Shown: in pieces, positions 1 through 6,669 of the stretch | Numbering within the stretch: position 1 is the stretch's first letter | How the letters are laid out: the number at the start of each line of letters is the position of its first letter | Origin: Acidobacteriota bacterium | Lineage (GTDB): Bacteria > Acidobacteriota > Terriglobia > Terriglobales > Acidobacteriaceae | Reading direction: 5' to 3' | Assembly (NCBI GenBank): GCA_021799405.1 | Contig: JAJZAL010000093.1 | Span: forward strand, 1-17,839 | Length of the DNA stretch: 17,839 bases | Translations under genes and position numbers: made by a program | The notes under the pieces: model-generated | Seen by the model: the letters and a program-made list of their open reading frames with translations, nothing else | Databases searched by the model: none | What the model was told of the DNA's origin: nothing

Positions 1-464
1 AGGGTCAGCGGCAGCTTCAGGTACTGCTGCTGCGTAATCGAACCCGTAATGTCTGACGTCTGGGTCTGCAGGCTCAGTGCCCCTGCGTTCACCGTAATAC
101 TCTGCGTCGCGGAACCGATTTTCAGCGTGACATTGGCCGGCGTCGTTTCCTGCAGGTTCACGCGAACTGCCTTGACCTGAGCGCTTTCAAAACCCGGCGC
201 GCTCACCGTAAGGTCATACTCACCAACCTGCAACTGCAGAAAGCGGTATTCACCCTTTGAATTGGTGACCGCATGATACGTAAATCCGGTTTGTTCTCCC
301 ACCAGCGTGACAGCGGCCTTTGGAATCACCGCGCCTGTCGGATCTGTCACAGTTCCGGTAATACTTCCGTAAACTCTTTGCGCTCTTGCGTGAGGAACTC
401 CAAGGACCAGAAATAGTCCCAGTAGCGCAAAGCCTAGATAGGCCTTCGCGAGCCTTGACCTCAT
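1..464 (-). CDS. Oar-like TonB-dependent receptor, N-terminal part (runs off window)
   Basis: The first 154 residues of an outer-membrane receptor are visible. Translation from the ATG at 464 gives a signal peptide of about 28 residues (basic start MRSRLAK, hydrophobic core, cleavage after HARA before Q). A carboxypeptidase-regulatory-like beta-sandwich follows (about residues 31-120), with the typical DPTGAVIPKAAV stretch and the NSKGEYRF strand. The part after it, about 121-154, leads toward the plug. The start is supported by a GGAGG at 471-475, six bases upstream. It shares the domain order and several motifs with the complete receptor at 10444-13971, so it is very probably the same family (Oar/TonB-dependent carbohydrate receptors, usually 1000-1200 residues). 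It lies downstream of the GH51 gene on the same strand, which suggests uptake of arabinose-containing oligomers; that substrate is inference. The plug and barrel lie outside the window. Confidence 0.88.
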   Translation of the reverse strand, partial: MRSRLAKAYLGFALLGLFLVLGVPHARAQRVYGSITGTVTDPTGAVIPKAAVTLVGEQTGFTYHAVTNSKGEYRFLQLQVGEYDLTVSAPGFESAQVKAVRVNLQETTPANVTLKIGSATQSITVNAGALSLQTQTSDITGSITQQQYLKLPLT

Positions 465-559
465 GATTTGCCTCCACAACGTTTCCCTGATAACGACTCA
501 ACAGTCCAAAACATGCTCGCCCGCTTCTCATCTTCATGGAATCGGGCTTCTTTCTATTT

Positions 560-590
560 CGCTTTCCGTGACTTATCTGGAAAGCGTTTT
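560..590 (+). terminator. Terminator-like hairpin reading on + strand
   Basis: An 8-bp perfect stem (cgctttcc at 560-567, ggaaagcg at 579-586) with an 11-base loop is followed by TTTT at 587-590. The T run follows the stem only on the + strand, yet no + gene lies upstream. On the - strand the structure lies in the leader of the receptor gene starting at 464. Its right arm overlaps the operator candidate at 579-592, so the symmetry may serve protein binding rather than termination. Confidence 0.35.
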
Positions 591-592
591 CG
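579..592. promoter_or_regulatory. LacI/cre-like operator candidate upstream of receptor gene
   Basis: The 14 bases GGAAAGCGTTTTCG match the CcpA/LacI-family cre consensus TGWAARCGYTWWCA at 12 of 14 positions, including the central CG and the AAA/TTT half-sites. It sits 114 bases upstream of the receptor start at 464, downstream of the promoter at 718-747. A bound repressor here would act as a roadblock, or on a closer promoter that I cannot see. The match is by eye only. Confidence 0.35.
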
Positions 593-605
593 TACCGATC
601 TACTC

Positions 606-640
606 AGCGCCCGCTCCTTAAAGTTCTGCGGGGGCTTTTT
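606..640 (+). terminator. Rho-independent terminator-like hairpin on + strand
   Basis: Arms at 606-614 (AGCGCCCGC) and 628-636 (GCGGGGGCT) pair over nine positions with one mismatch around a 13-base loop. The descending arm runs straight into TTTTT (636-640). This has the form of an intrinsic terminator, but only on the + strand, where no upstream coding gene exists. It may stop antisense transcription into the receptor/GH51 region or end a small antisense RNA. Confidence 0.4.
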
Positions 641-717
641 CAATGTCTGACGAAGTGATGCATGCCGGCATCCGCTGTAACGGATTACATCCAACCTTGT
701 AACGAACGCCGAACAAA

Positions 718-747
718 ATTACAGCATCGCGTACAATTTCATGTCAA
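718..747 (-). promoter_or_regulatory. Sigma70-type promoter for the receptor gene
   Basis: Read on the - strand, a perfect TTGACA (-35, 747-742) is separated by 18 bases from TGTAAT (-10, 723-718, five of six matches). Transcription would start near 711, giving a leader of about 245 bases before the ATG at 464. This suggests that the receptor gene has its own promoter in addition to any read-through from GH51. Confidence 0.55.
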
Positions 748-763
748 TAGGATTTTCACTGAT

Positions 764-901
764 TTACCTGTGGAATTCTGGGCGGCCCCATACAACCGCA
801 TCAAAGGCAAACTCTTCACTTCCCGCAGGAAGCACGCCGCCCTCGACAAGTCTCGCACACCTTTCCCGTTCGCGCGGCACACGCATCGCATCAGTAAACA
901 T
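764..901 (-). CDS. Possible small protein, 45 aa, downstream of GH51
   Basis: An ATG at 901 opens a 45-codon frame ending in TAA at 764-766. It begins 21 bases after the GH51 stop codon and is preceded by AGGAG with nine bases of spacing, so it is well placed for translation on the GH51 message. The product is polar and charged (starts MFTDAMRVPRERERCARLVE, ends WGRPEFHR), with no signal peptide or membrane segment and no domain I recognise. It could be a real short protein, the remnant of a decayed gene, or a chance frame in GC-rich DNA. It stops just before the receptor promoter at 718-747. Confidence 0.3.
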   Translation of the reverse strand: MFTDAMRVPRERERCARLVEGGVLPAGSEEFAFDAVVWGRPEFHR

Positions 902-922
902 TTTCGCGATCTCCTGTCCGCC

Positions 923-2971
923 TCACCTCGCGGCCCGCCGGATCCGGATCACCGTCACGCTCTCATGAGGGAATACATGCCGCAAAACATCCCCGTGCAA
1001 CACCTCGGCCGTCCGGTGCGGAATCACTCTTGCCGGATCATCCGCGTCGTTTCCCTCGCCCAGATAGCTCGCCTTCAGAGTCTCAACCGTCGCCTTCCCT
1101 TGTGCTGCAAAATGCTCGAGCGTGATCTCCGCCGGAATATCCGTCGCCAGGCTCCGGTTCACGCAGAACAGATCCAGCGTCCGGCCGTCCGCCGTCGTCG
1201 CCGCCACCACATCCAGGTAAGGAACATCCGCGATATTCGGCAACCGGCTCACCCCATTCCGCACCGAGTAGCTCCCTCCGTCCGTCGTCACCTGCACTGG
1301 ATGCACCCCGTCCGCTGTCGAATACATCCGGAACGCGTAGTACCCGGGCGCCGCATACACTTGCCCGCGCTCCTTCCAGATGCCCGCGAAATCCATGATC
1401 CCCGTCATGTCCGAAACCGGAACAATCGCCGAGTGCCGCATCAGCATGTTCAAAAAACCTGCCGTATCCACCGCTCCGCCCATGTTCGTAAAGTTCGGCG
1501 TTCCCGGCCGGTGCCCGACAAACAGCCATTCCGTAAACGCAACATGCGCCTTGTGCGCGAACGCTGGAACCGAATTGATCTGTGCCTGCTGCTGCTCCAG
1601 CTTCTGCCCCAGTTCCACCGGCAGCGCAAACGCCGCCGCGTCGATAAAGTCAGTTGACGCATGGGGCGTGTCCATCGCCGTCGTGGTCACCACGAAATGT
1701 GTCGATAGATAATCGAACGTCCCGGCCGGATTCGTCAGTTGCGTCGCATTCCACTTCGTAAAATCATCCGGATCTTCGCCCGTCGCGATCAATCTCGCCG
1801 TGGGATCAACCTTCCGCACCGCCCGGCTGAAGGCAAGCGTTCTCCCTGCGAGCTCGTCCAATGTCGGGTAACCCATGTTCCAGTTTCCCCACAGCTCATT
1901 TCCCAACTCCCACAGCAGCCCCCCGTGCTGGTGCCAGTGCTCGTCCACATGGCGCACCCAGTCGGCGGCTTCCTGCGGCGTTCCGCTGCCCAGGTTCAGC
2001 GCAAACTGCGGCTCCGCGCCAATCAGCTTGCAAAAATGCAGAAATTCATCCGTACCAAACGTGTTGTACTCCGGAATCCCCCACGCTTCGTTCCGCATGC
2101 TCACACGCTTATCCCTTGGGCCAATTCCGTTCCGCCAGTTGTATGACGAGGTAAAGTTCCCTCCAAACCGTACCAGCGGCGTATCCATCGCCTTCGCCAT
2201 CCTCACCACATCCGGATCCAGCCCATCCAGTGCATCCGCCGGCATCAGCGACAATTCGTCCAGATCCACCCGTTCGCTTCCCTCCACCTCCACCACAAAA
2301 TCTTCGGGATCGAGCCGGTGCAGCTTCCCCTGGGGCAGCGTCAGTGTAAAGCGGTACTTCGTCCAATTTGCACTCGTCGCGGTTACATGAGCAGCCGCCA
2401 GCACCTCGCTGCCGTTCCGCGGCCGGATCGACACCGTAATTCCGTCGGGCCCGCTCACATGCCTTGCATAAAGGCTGCCTTCATAGGTCAGCTCTCGCTG
2501 CACAGGCAGATATACCTTCTGCCGGATTCCCGTCGCCCGCCCGGGCACTCCCATCACTTCGACCGACTGCCACGAGTTCGCCGCATTCCCATACAGAATC
2601 GCGTACCGGTTCCCTTCGCTGAAGTCCAGCGGCTCCCACGGCAGCGGCAGATCAAGCTCCGAAGCCCGCGCCAGAGACGGCTCCGCCCGCAGCATCTCCG
2701 CTACATGCGGCGCGTCCCACATTCCCGACTCGAGGCTGGGATTTTGCAAAATCTGCGCCCACAACCCGTTGTATGTCGAGTTCCCGATTGGCTCCAGAAA
2801 CGTCCCGAAAATCGTCCGCGGTATCGCCTTCCCCGCCGGAACCGCCGCATCCACTCGAATTGTCGCCGTCTGCGGTATCGGCTCATTGACCGTGATCTGT
2901 GCCATGGTCGGAAGAGTCACAGCGATCGGCAAAAGTAGCAGCGAAAGCAAGAATTGTCCGGCAACTCGCAT
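923..2971 (-). CDS. Secreted alpha-L-arabinofuranosidase, GH51 family
   Basis: Retaining exo-glycosidase expected to release terminal arabinofuranose from arabinan or arabinoxylan side chains. From the ATG at 2971 the protein has 682 residues. Residues 1-24 are a signal peptide (hydrophobic LLSLLLLP core, cleavage after TMA). Residues about 105-250 form a beta-rich insertion resembling a carbohydrate-binding module. The catalytic (beta/alpha)8 barrel follows. GNELWG supplies the general acid/base Glu359 and AFTEW the nucleophile Glu481, both intact; LVRFGGNFTSSYNW is another conserved stretch. A C-terminal beta domain (about 540-682) ends the protein, as usual in GH51. I chose 2971 over the upstream in-frame TTG at 3043 because GAGG lies nine bases before the ATG and the signal peptide then starts at residue 1. 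The gene is divergent from the CRTAC1-like gene and precedes the receptor gene. Substrate beyond the family level is inference. Confidence 0.9.
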   Translation of the reverse strand: MRVAGQFLLSLLLLPIAVTLPTMAQITVNEPIPQTATIRVDAAVPAGKAIPRTIFGTFLEPIGNSTYNGLWAQILQNPSLESGMWDAPHVAEMLRAEPSLARASELDLPLPWEPLDFSEGNRYAILYGNAANSWQSVEVMGVPGRATGIRQKVYLPVQRELTYEGSLYARHVSGPDGITVSIRPRNGSEVLAAAHVTATSANWTKYRFTLTLPQGKLHRLDPEDFVVEVEGSERVDLDELSLMPADALDGLDPDVVRMAKAMDTPLVRFGGNFTSSYNWRNGIGPRDKRVSMRNEAWGIPEYNTFGTDEFLHFCKLIGAEPQFALNLGSGTPQEAADWVRHVDEHWHQHGGLLWELGNELWGNWNMGYPTLDELAGRTLAFSRAVRKVDPTARLIATGEDPDDFTKWNATQLTNPAGTFDYLSTHFVVTTTAMDTPHASTDFIDAAAFALPVELGQKLEQQQAQINSVPAFAHKAHVAFTEWLFVGHRPGTPNFTNMGGAVDTAGFLNMLMRHSAIVPVSDMTGIMDFAGIWKERGQVYAAPGYYAFRMYSTADGVHPVQVTTDGGSYSVRNGVSRLPNIADVPYLDVVAATTADGRTLDLFCVNRSLATDIPAEITLEHFAAQGKATVETLKASYLGEGNDADDPARVIPHRTAEVLHGDVLRHVFPHESVTVIRIRRAAR

Positions 2972-3028
2972 GGGCTTGCACCTCAACAGGGAGAGATTCA
3001 AAATTTGCGGCAGAACACCGCTTCGTCG

Positions 3029-3048
3029 TGCAATCGTTTTCAATACTA
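3029..3048 (-). promoter_or_regulatory. -10 box and LacI/cre-like operator before GH51
   Basis: On the - strand, TAGTAT (3048-3043) resembles a -10 box and is followed directly by TGAAAACGATTGCA (3042-3029). The latter matches the cre/LacI consensus TGWAARCGYTWWCA at 12 of 14 positions. The operator ends 57 bases before the GH51 start codon at 2971, so a bound repressor would cover the transcription start. No good -35 box is seen at the normal distance. Assigned by eye; the regulator is not in the window. Confidence 0.35.
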
Positions 3049-3166
3049 GAGCAAATCTCCTGATAATGCGGACCAGACCGAGATACCCGTCATGGCCGTT
3101 CCATCAAACAACAGCCCCTTGTCGAATCACAATCGCTCCATGACGATCAGAAGAACTGCTCTGGGT

Positions 3167-3196
3167 TTGACCGGCCCGCAAATGCAAAATTAGACT
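3167..3196 (+). promoter_or_regulatory. Sigma70-type promoter for the CRTAC1-like gene
   Basis: TTGACC (3167-3172, five of six) is separated by 18 bases from TAGACT (3191-3196, four of six). Transcription would start near 3203, leaving a leader of about 175 bases before the ATG at 3379. Confidence 0.4.
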
Positions 3197-3202
3197 ATGC
3201 GC

Positions 3203-3378
3203 CATAGGAGACATTTTGCACAGCCCGGCGGCACGGCGGCCGTTCCTTCTCCGCCTTCGGCTGTCTTTTTCTTCCCGCCAGCCTGGTCTTGGCGGGGTGC
3301 GACTCCTTTACACAGTGAAGGCACAACGCCTGAAGACCACAGGGCGATCGGCACCTGAATCATATTTGTTGGGGAACC
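3203..3378 (+). other. Structured, GC-rich 5' leader of the CRTAC1-like gene
   Basis: The spacer between the GH51 and CRTAC1-like genes spans 407 bases, and its right part is unusually structured. CCCGCCA/TGGCGGG (3274-3280 with 3290-3296) forms a 7-bp hairpin. Next, GGTGC (3296-3300) can pair with GCACC (3351-3355), enclosing CCTTTAC/GTGAAGG (3305-3311 with 3315-3321, one G-U pair) and CGCC/GGCG (3327-3330 with 3343-3346), which makes a possible three-way junction. The first hairpin and the closing stem share base 3296, so they may compete. I do not recognise a known riboswitch class. A purine-rich GGGG (3371-3374) before the ATG is the likely ribosome binding site. Confidence 0.3.
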
Positions 3379-5148
3379 ATGCAGCGACGCAACTTTCTCA
3401 AATACGCCGCCGCCCTGAGTGGAATTACAGCCTGCGGGCTCGACAAGGCAAGCGCATCCGATCCAGCGTCCAGTCTCCTTTCCGGAGCCCTGCCCGTCGG
3501 CTCGCCCCCTGCACAGCAGCCTGCAAAAGCTACGCCAGGCAAATTCATTGACATCACCAAGGCCAGCGGCGTCGACTTCGTCGGCAAGGCCTCCCATACA
3601 TCGAAGAAATACCTCCTCGAAACCATGGGCTCCGGCGTCGCGCTCTTTGACTACGACAATGACGGCCGCCTCGACATCTTCTTCGTCAACGGGGCCCCGC
3701 TTTCTGACCCCACCCCGCCCGGAACCATCCCTAAGAAAACAGGCCCCGAATACTGGAATCGTCTCTACCACCAGAAATCCGACGGCACCTTTGAAGACGT
3801 GACAGAGAAAGCTGGCCTGCAGGGCGTCGGTTATGACATGGGCGTGGCCATCGGCGACTACGACAACGATGGCTTCCAGGACATCTATGTCACCGGTTAC
3901 GGAGGCAACCGCCTCTACCACAACAACGGCGACGGCACATTTACGGATGTCACAGAGCAATCCGGTACCGGCGGCGGCGGCTGGTGCTCCAGCGCCGTAT
4001 GGGTCGACCTCGACAATGACGGCTTGCTTGACCTTGTGGTCCTCCGCTACATGAAATGGGACTTCCCTGACATCTGGTGCGGCGAGCACCGCCCCGGATA
4101 TCGGGCCTACTGCAGCCCCAACCTCTTTCCGCCGATTTCGGCGCTTGTCTATCACAACGAAGGCAACGGCCGTTTCACTGAGGTTGCGGCACAACTCGGC
4201 CTCGGCAAACCCGGCAAGGGTCTCGGTGTCTCTATCGCCGACTACGACCGCGACGGCCACATCGATCTCTTCGTCGCCAACGACTCCATGACCGAGTTCC
4301 TCTATCACAACAAGGGCAACGGAACTTTCGAGGAAAATGGCCTGCTCGCCCAGGTCGCCGTCGATGGCATGGGCCTCACCTACGCGGGCATGGGCACTGA
4401 CTTTCAGGACTACAACAACGATGGCTGGCCAGACATCATCGTCACCGATCTGGCGAATCAGAAATACGCCCTCTACGAAAACAACAAGGACGGCACCTTC
4501 ACCTACGCCAGCTACATGTCAGGCATCGGCGGCGCAACCCTGCTGCACTCCGGATGGGGCGTTCGCTTCCTCGACTATGACAACGATGGATGGAAGGACA
4601 TCATCATCGCCCAGAGCCATGACATCGACAACATTCATCTCATGTTTCCCCAGCTCCACTACCGCGAACCCATGATGCTCCTGCGTAACATGGGCAACGG
4701 CAAGTTTGTCGAAGTCTCTCCCGAATCCGGCGAAGTCTTCCATCAAAAGTGGGTCGCCCGCGGACTCGCGCGCGGCGACATCGACAATGATGGCCGCCTC
4801 GACGTCGTCGTCTCTTCTAACGACGGCCCGGCATACGTCGTCCGCAACGTCACCGAAACCGGCAATCACTGGCTCACACTGCTTCTCGTCGGCCACAAGA
4901 GCAACCGCGACGCCATCGGCGCGGTCATCAAACTCACCACATCCAAAGGCTCGCAGTGGTGGACCGTCACCACCGCTGGCAGCTACTGCTCGGCCAGCGA
5001 CAAGCGCGCCCACTTCGGCCTCGGCGAAGACACTCAGGCCCAGACCATCGAAATTCAATGGCCCAGCGGAATCCACCAGGTTCTCCACAACGTCAAAGGC
5101 GACCAGATTCTCCGCGTCGATGAGCCAGTCGAAAAATCCATTTCCTAA
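3379..5148 (+). CDS. Tat-exported CRTAC1 family protein (FG-GAP/VCBS repeats + ASPIC/UnbV)
   Basis: A 589-residue protein of the CRTAC1 family; its biochemical role is not established. The N-terminus carries a twin-arginine signal (RRNFLK at 3-8, then a hydrophobic stretch). Export may end by lipid attachment at Cys19 (ITAC) or by cleavage near ASAS at 24-27. Seven FG-GAP/VCBS-type blades follow, each with a DxDxDG-like calcium-binding loop, beginning at about residues 91, 160, 210, 288, 344 (here DYNNDG), 399 and 467; together they suggest a seven-bladed propeller. Two cysteines in the 234-245 segment (WCGEHRPGYRAYC) resemble a pair common in this family. The ASPIC/UnbV domain covers about 509-575 (NRDAIGAV, SDKRAHFGLG, IEIQWPSG). 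The protein probably acts in the periplasm or on the cell surface, binding Ca2+ and perhaps glycans. Its position between two arabinan-type glycosidase genes is the main hint to its job. Confidence 0.88.
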   Translation: MQRRNFLKYAAALSGITACGLDKASASDPASSLLSGALPVGSPPAQQPAKATPGKFIDITKASGVDFVGKASHTSKKYLLETMGSGVALFDYDNDGRLDIFFVNGAPLSDPTPPGTIPKKTGPEYWNRLYHQKSDGTFEDVTEKAGLQGVGYDMGVAIGDYDNDGFQDIYVTGYGGNRLYHNNGDGTFTDVTEQSGTGGGGWCSSAVWVDLDNDGLLDLVVLRYMKWDFPDIWCGEHRPGYRAYCSPNLFPPISALVYHNEGNGRFTEVAAQLGLGKPGKGLGVSIADYDRDGHIDLFVANDSMTEFLYHNKGNGTFEENGLLAQVAVDGMGLTYAGMGTDFQDYNNDGWPDIIVTDLANQKYALYENNKDGTFTYASYMSGIGGATLLHSGWGVRFLDYDNDGWKDIIIAQSHDIDNIHLMFPQLHYREPMMLLRNMGNGKFVEVSPESGEVFHQKWVARGLARGDIDNDGRLDVVVSSNDGPAYVVRNVTETGNHWLTLLLVGHKSNRDAIGAVIKLTTSKGSQWWTVTTAGSYCSASDKRAHFGLGEDTQAQTIEIQWPSGIHQVLHNVKGDQILRVDEPVEKSIS

Positions 5149-5251
5149 ATGTAGAGACTCATAGCCTTCGCCGCTGCCGCCCACCACGCCGGCAGCCCGC
5201 GCATCCGCAACTGGAAATCTCCATCGCATGCCGCTACTCTGGGATGCGGGA

Positions 5252-5265
5252 TGAAATCGATTCCA
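5252..5265. promoter_or_regulatory. LacI/cre-like operator candidate upstream of GH43
   Basis: TGAAATCGATTCCA matches the cre-type consensus TGWAARCGYTWWCA at 11 of 14 positions and pairs with itself at six of seven symmetric positions. It ends 57 bases before the ATG at 5323, the same distance as the candidate before GH51. No clear -35/-10 pair was found in this 174-base spacer. Confidence 0.28.
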
Positions 5266-5322
5266 CACATCCATCTCTGCTCCATCGCAAGCACCATGGA
5301 TTTTTCAGGAGGCTCCCGCGTC

Positions 5323-6471
5323 ATGTCTCACCACATGTCACTTTCAACCGGCCCGTCGCTTCGTCCAAACCGCCCGTTGACCGTCGCTGCCTTGCTGGCC
5401 GCCCTGCTGTGCACCTTCACCAACGCCTTCGCCCAACCCTCCGCGCCCGTCGTGCCCTCACCCGGCCATCCCACCGCCACCATGTTCGTCAATCCACTTC
5501 TGCCCACCGGGGCCGACCCATGGATCACCTTCCGCGACGGCTTCTACTACTACATGAACACCACCGGCCATAACCTCGAAATATGGAAAACCCGCAGCGT
5601 CCCCGAGCTCGCCACCGCTGTGCACAAGGTCGTCTGGACGCCGCCCGCCACCGGCCCTTACTCGCGCGACATCTGGGCCCCTGAGCTTCACTTCATCCGC
5701 GGATGCTGGTATATCTACTTCGCCGCCGACAACGGCCAGAATCGTAACCATCGCATTTACGTAATCCAGAATTGCTCCGCCGATCCACTCTCTGGCTCCT
5801 GGACCTTCAAGGGCAAAGTCGCCGACTCGACAGACCGTTGGGCTATCGACCCCACCATCCTCCAGGAGCACGGCCACATCTATCTCATCTGGTCCGGCTG
5901 GCCAGGCGCCACAAACGGCCAGCAGAACATCTACATCGCCCAGCTCAGCAATCCCTGGACAGTCTCCAGCCCGCGTGTCCTGCTCTCCTACCCCAAATAC
6001 CCATGGGAGCGCGTCGGCGATCTGCCCTCCCGCAACCGCATCCTCGCCACTCCTCACGTCAACGTCAACGAGGGGCCGGAGATCCTCAAGCACGACGGCT
6101 CCGTCTTCCTTATCTATTCCGCCAGCGGCTGCTGGACCGACTATTACGAGCTCGGTATGCTTCGCACCTCGATCGACAGCAATCCTCTCGACCCCAAATC
6201 CTGGCACAAGTACGACCACCCCGTCTTCTGGCAGGATCCCTCCGCTCTTGCCTACGCCACCGGCCACAATTCCTTCTTCCAATCGCCCGACGGAAAACAA
6301 TGGTGGATCCTCTACCACGCCAACCCCGCTCCCGATGAAGGCTGCGGCTCCCACCGCGCCCCACGCGCACAACCCTTCACCTGGAACCCCGACGGCACGC
6401 CCAACTTCGGCCGCCCCGTCCCGCTCAACCAGCCTCTGCTTCGCCCCTCCGGCGACCCCACAATCCACTAA
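5323..6471 (+). CDS. Secreted glycoside hydrolase, GH43 family
   Basis: An inverting glycosidase of 382 residues, probably an arabinofuranosidase, arabinanase or beta-xylosidase, with a five-bladed beta-propeller fold. Residues 1-37 are a signal peptide (core LTVAALLAALLC, cleavage after AFA). The three GH43 catalytic residues appear in order: general base Asp65 (GADPW), pKa-modulating Asp176 (WAIDPT) and general acid Glu250 (NVNEGPE). Family-typical RDIWAPELHF and ILYHAN are also present. No extra carbohydrate-binding module is seen. I chose the ATG at 5323 because AGGAGG (5307-5312) lies ten bases upstream and the signal peptide then begins properly; an earlier ATG at 5251 overlaps the operator candidate and lacks such a site. 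It lies 174 bases after the CRTAC1-like gene on the same strand. Together with GH51 it points to arabinan or arabinoxylan breakdown; which substrate cannot be told from the sequence. Confidence 0.88.
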   Translation: MSHHMSLSTGPSLRPNRPLTVAALLAALLCTFTNAFAQPSAPVVPSPGHPTATMFVNPLLPTGADPWITFRDGFYYYMNTTGHNLEIWKTRSVPELATAVHKVVWTPPATGPYSRDIWAPELHFIRGCWYIYFAADNGQNRNHRIYVIQNCSADPLSGSWTFKGKVADSTDRWAIDPTILQEHGHIYLIWSGWPGATNGQQNIYIAQLSNPWTVSSPRVLLSYPKYPWERVGDLPSRNRILATPHVNVNEGPEILKHDGSVFLIYSASGCWTDYYELGMLRTSIDSNPLDPKSWHKYDHPVFWQDPSALAYATGHNSFFQSPDGKQWWILYHANPAPDEGCGSHRAPRAQPFTWNPDGTPNFGRPVPLNQPLLRPSGDPTIH

Positions 6472-6505
6472 GAAACCAAATTAGTTACAAATAATCGAAT
6501 GGCAC

Positions 6506-6532
6506 CCCATCCTTCGCACAGCGAAAGATGGG
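6506..6532. repeat. Hairpin-forming inverted repeat 1 between convergent genes
   Basis: CCCATCCTTCGC (6506-6517) pairs with GCGAAAGATGGG (6521-6532) at 11 of 12 positions around a 3-base loop. It lies 35 bases after the GH43 stop. No T run follows on either strand, so it looks more like a REP-type palindrome or a factor-dependent terminator hairpin than a classical intrinsic terminator. Confidence 0.5.
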
Positions 6533-6637
6533 AATAGCCTCCGAAAGTGCTCCTCTCGGCAAAGCTTCGCCAGGCAAAACGCCTCCGAACAGTCCTCAGC
6601 CCCGGCTCGCCCCCAGGATATTGCCATTCCAACCGGA

Positions 6638-6663
6638 GTTCGCTCACTCAAAAGTGAGCGAAC
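6638..6663. repeat. Hairpin-forming inverted repeat 2 between convergent genes
   Basis: GTTCGCTCACT (6638-6648) and AGTGAGCGAAC (6653-6663) form a perfect 11-bp stem with a CAAA loop. There is no T run on either side. It may act as a bidirectional stop or mRNA 3'-end stabiliser for the GH43 and MIP-channel genes. Confidence 0.5.
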
Positions 6664-6669
6664 AGAGCC

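Noticed and set aside
662..1657. Long + strand open frame (331 codons) opposite GH51
   Set aside because: Arg/His/Pro-rich low-complexity product, antisense to a gene with intact catalytic motifs; a shadow of C-ending codons.
2972..3043. Longer GH51 form starting at the TTG at 3043
   Set aside because: It would put 24 residues before the signal peptide and overlap the operator candidate; the ATG at 2971 has a ribosome binding site.
3088..3145. 8-bp inverted repeat CGTCATGG/CCATGACG with 42-base gap
   Set aside because: Short arms and long gap are expected by chance; no link with a promoter was seen.
3296..3355. Known riboswitch (TPP, cobalamin or GEMM/c-di-GMP) in the CRTAC1 leader
   Set aside because: None of the conserved core sequences of these classes could be found; only an unassigned structure is proposed.
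3190..4308. 372-codon - strand open frame opposite the CRTAC1-like gene
   Set aside because: Val/Ala/Gly repeats mirror the DxDxDG repeats of the real gene; no domain or start signal of its own.
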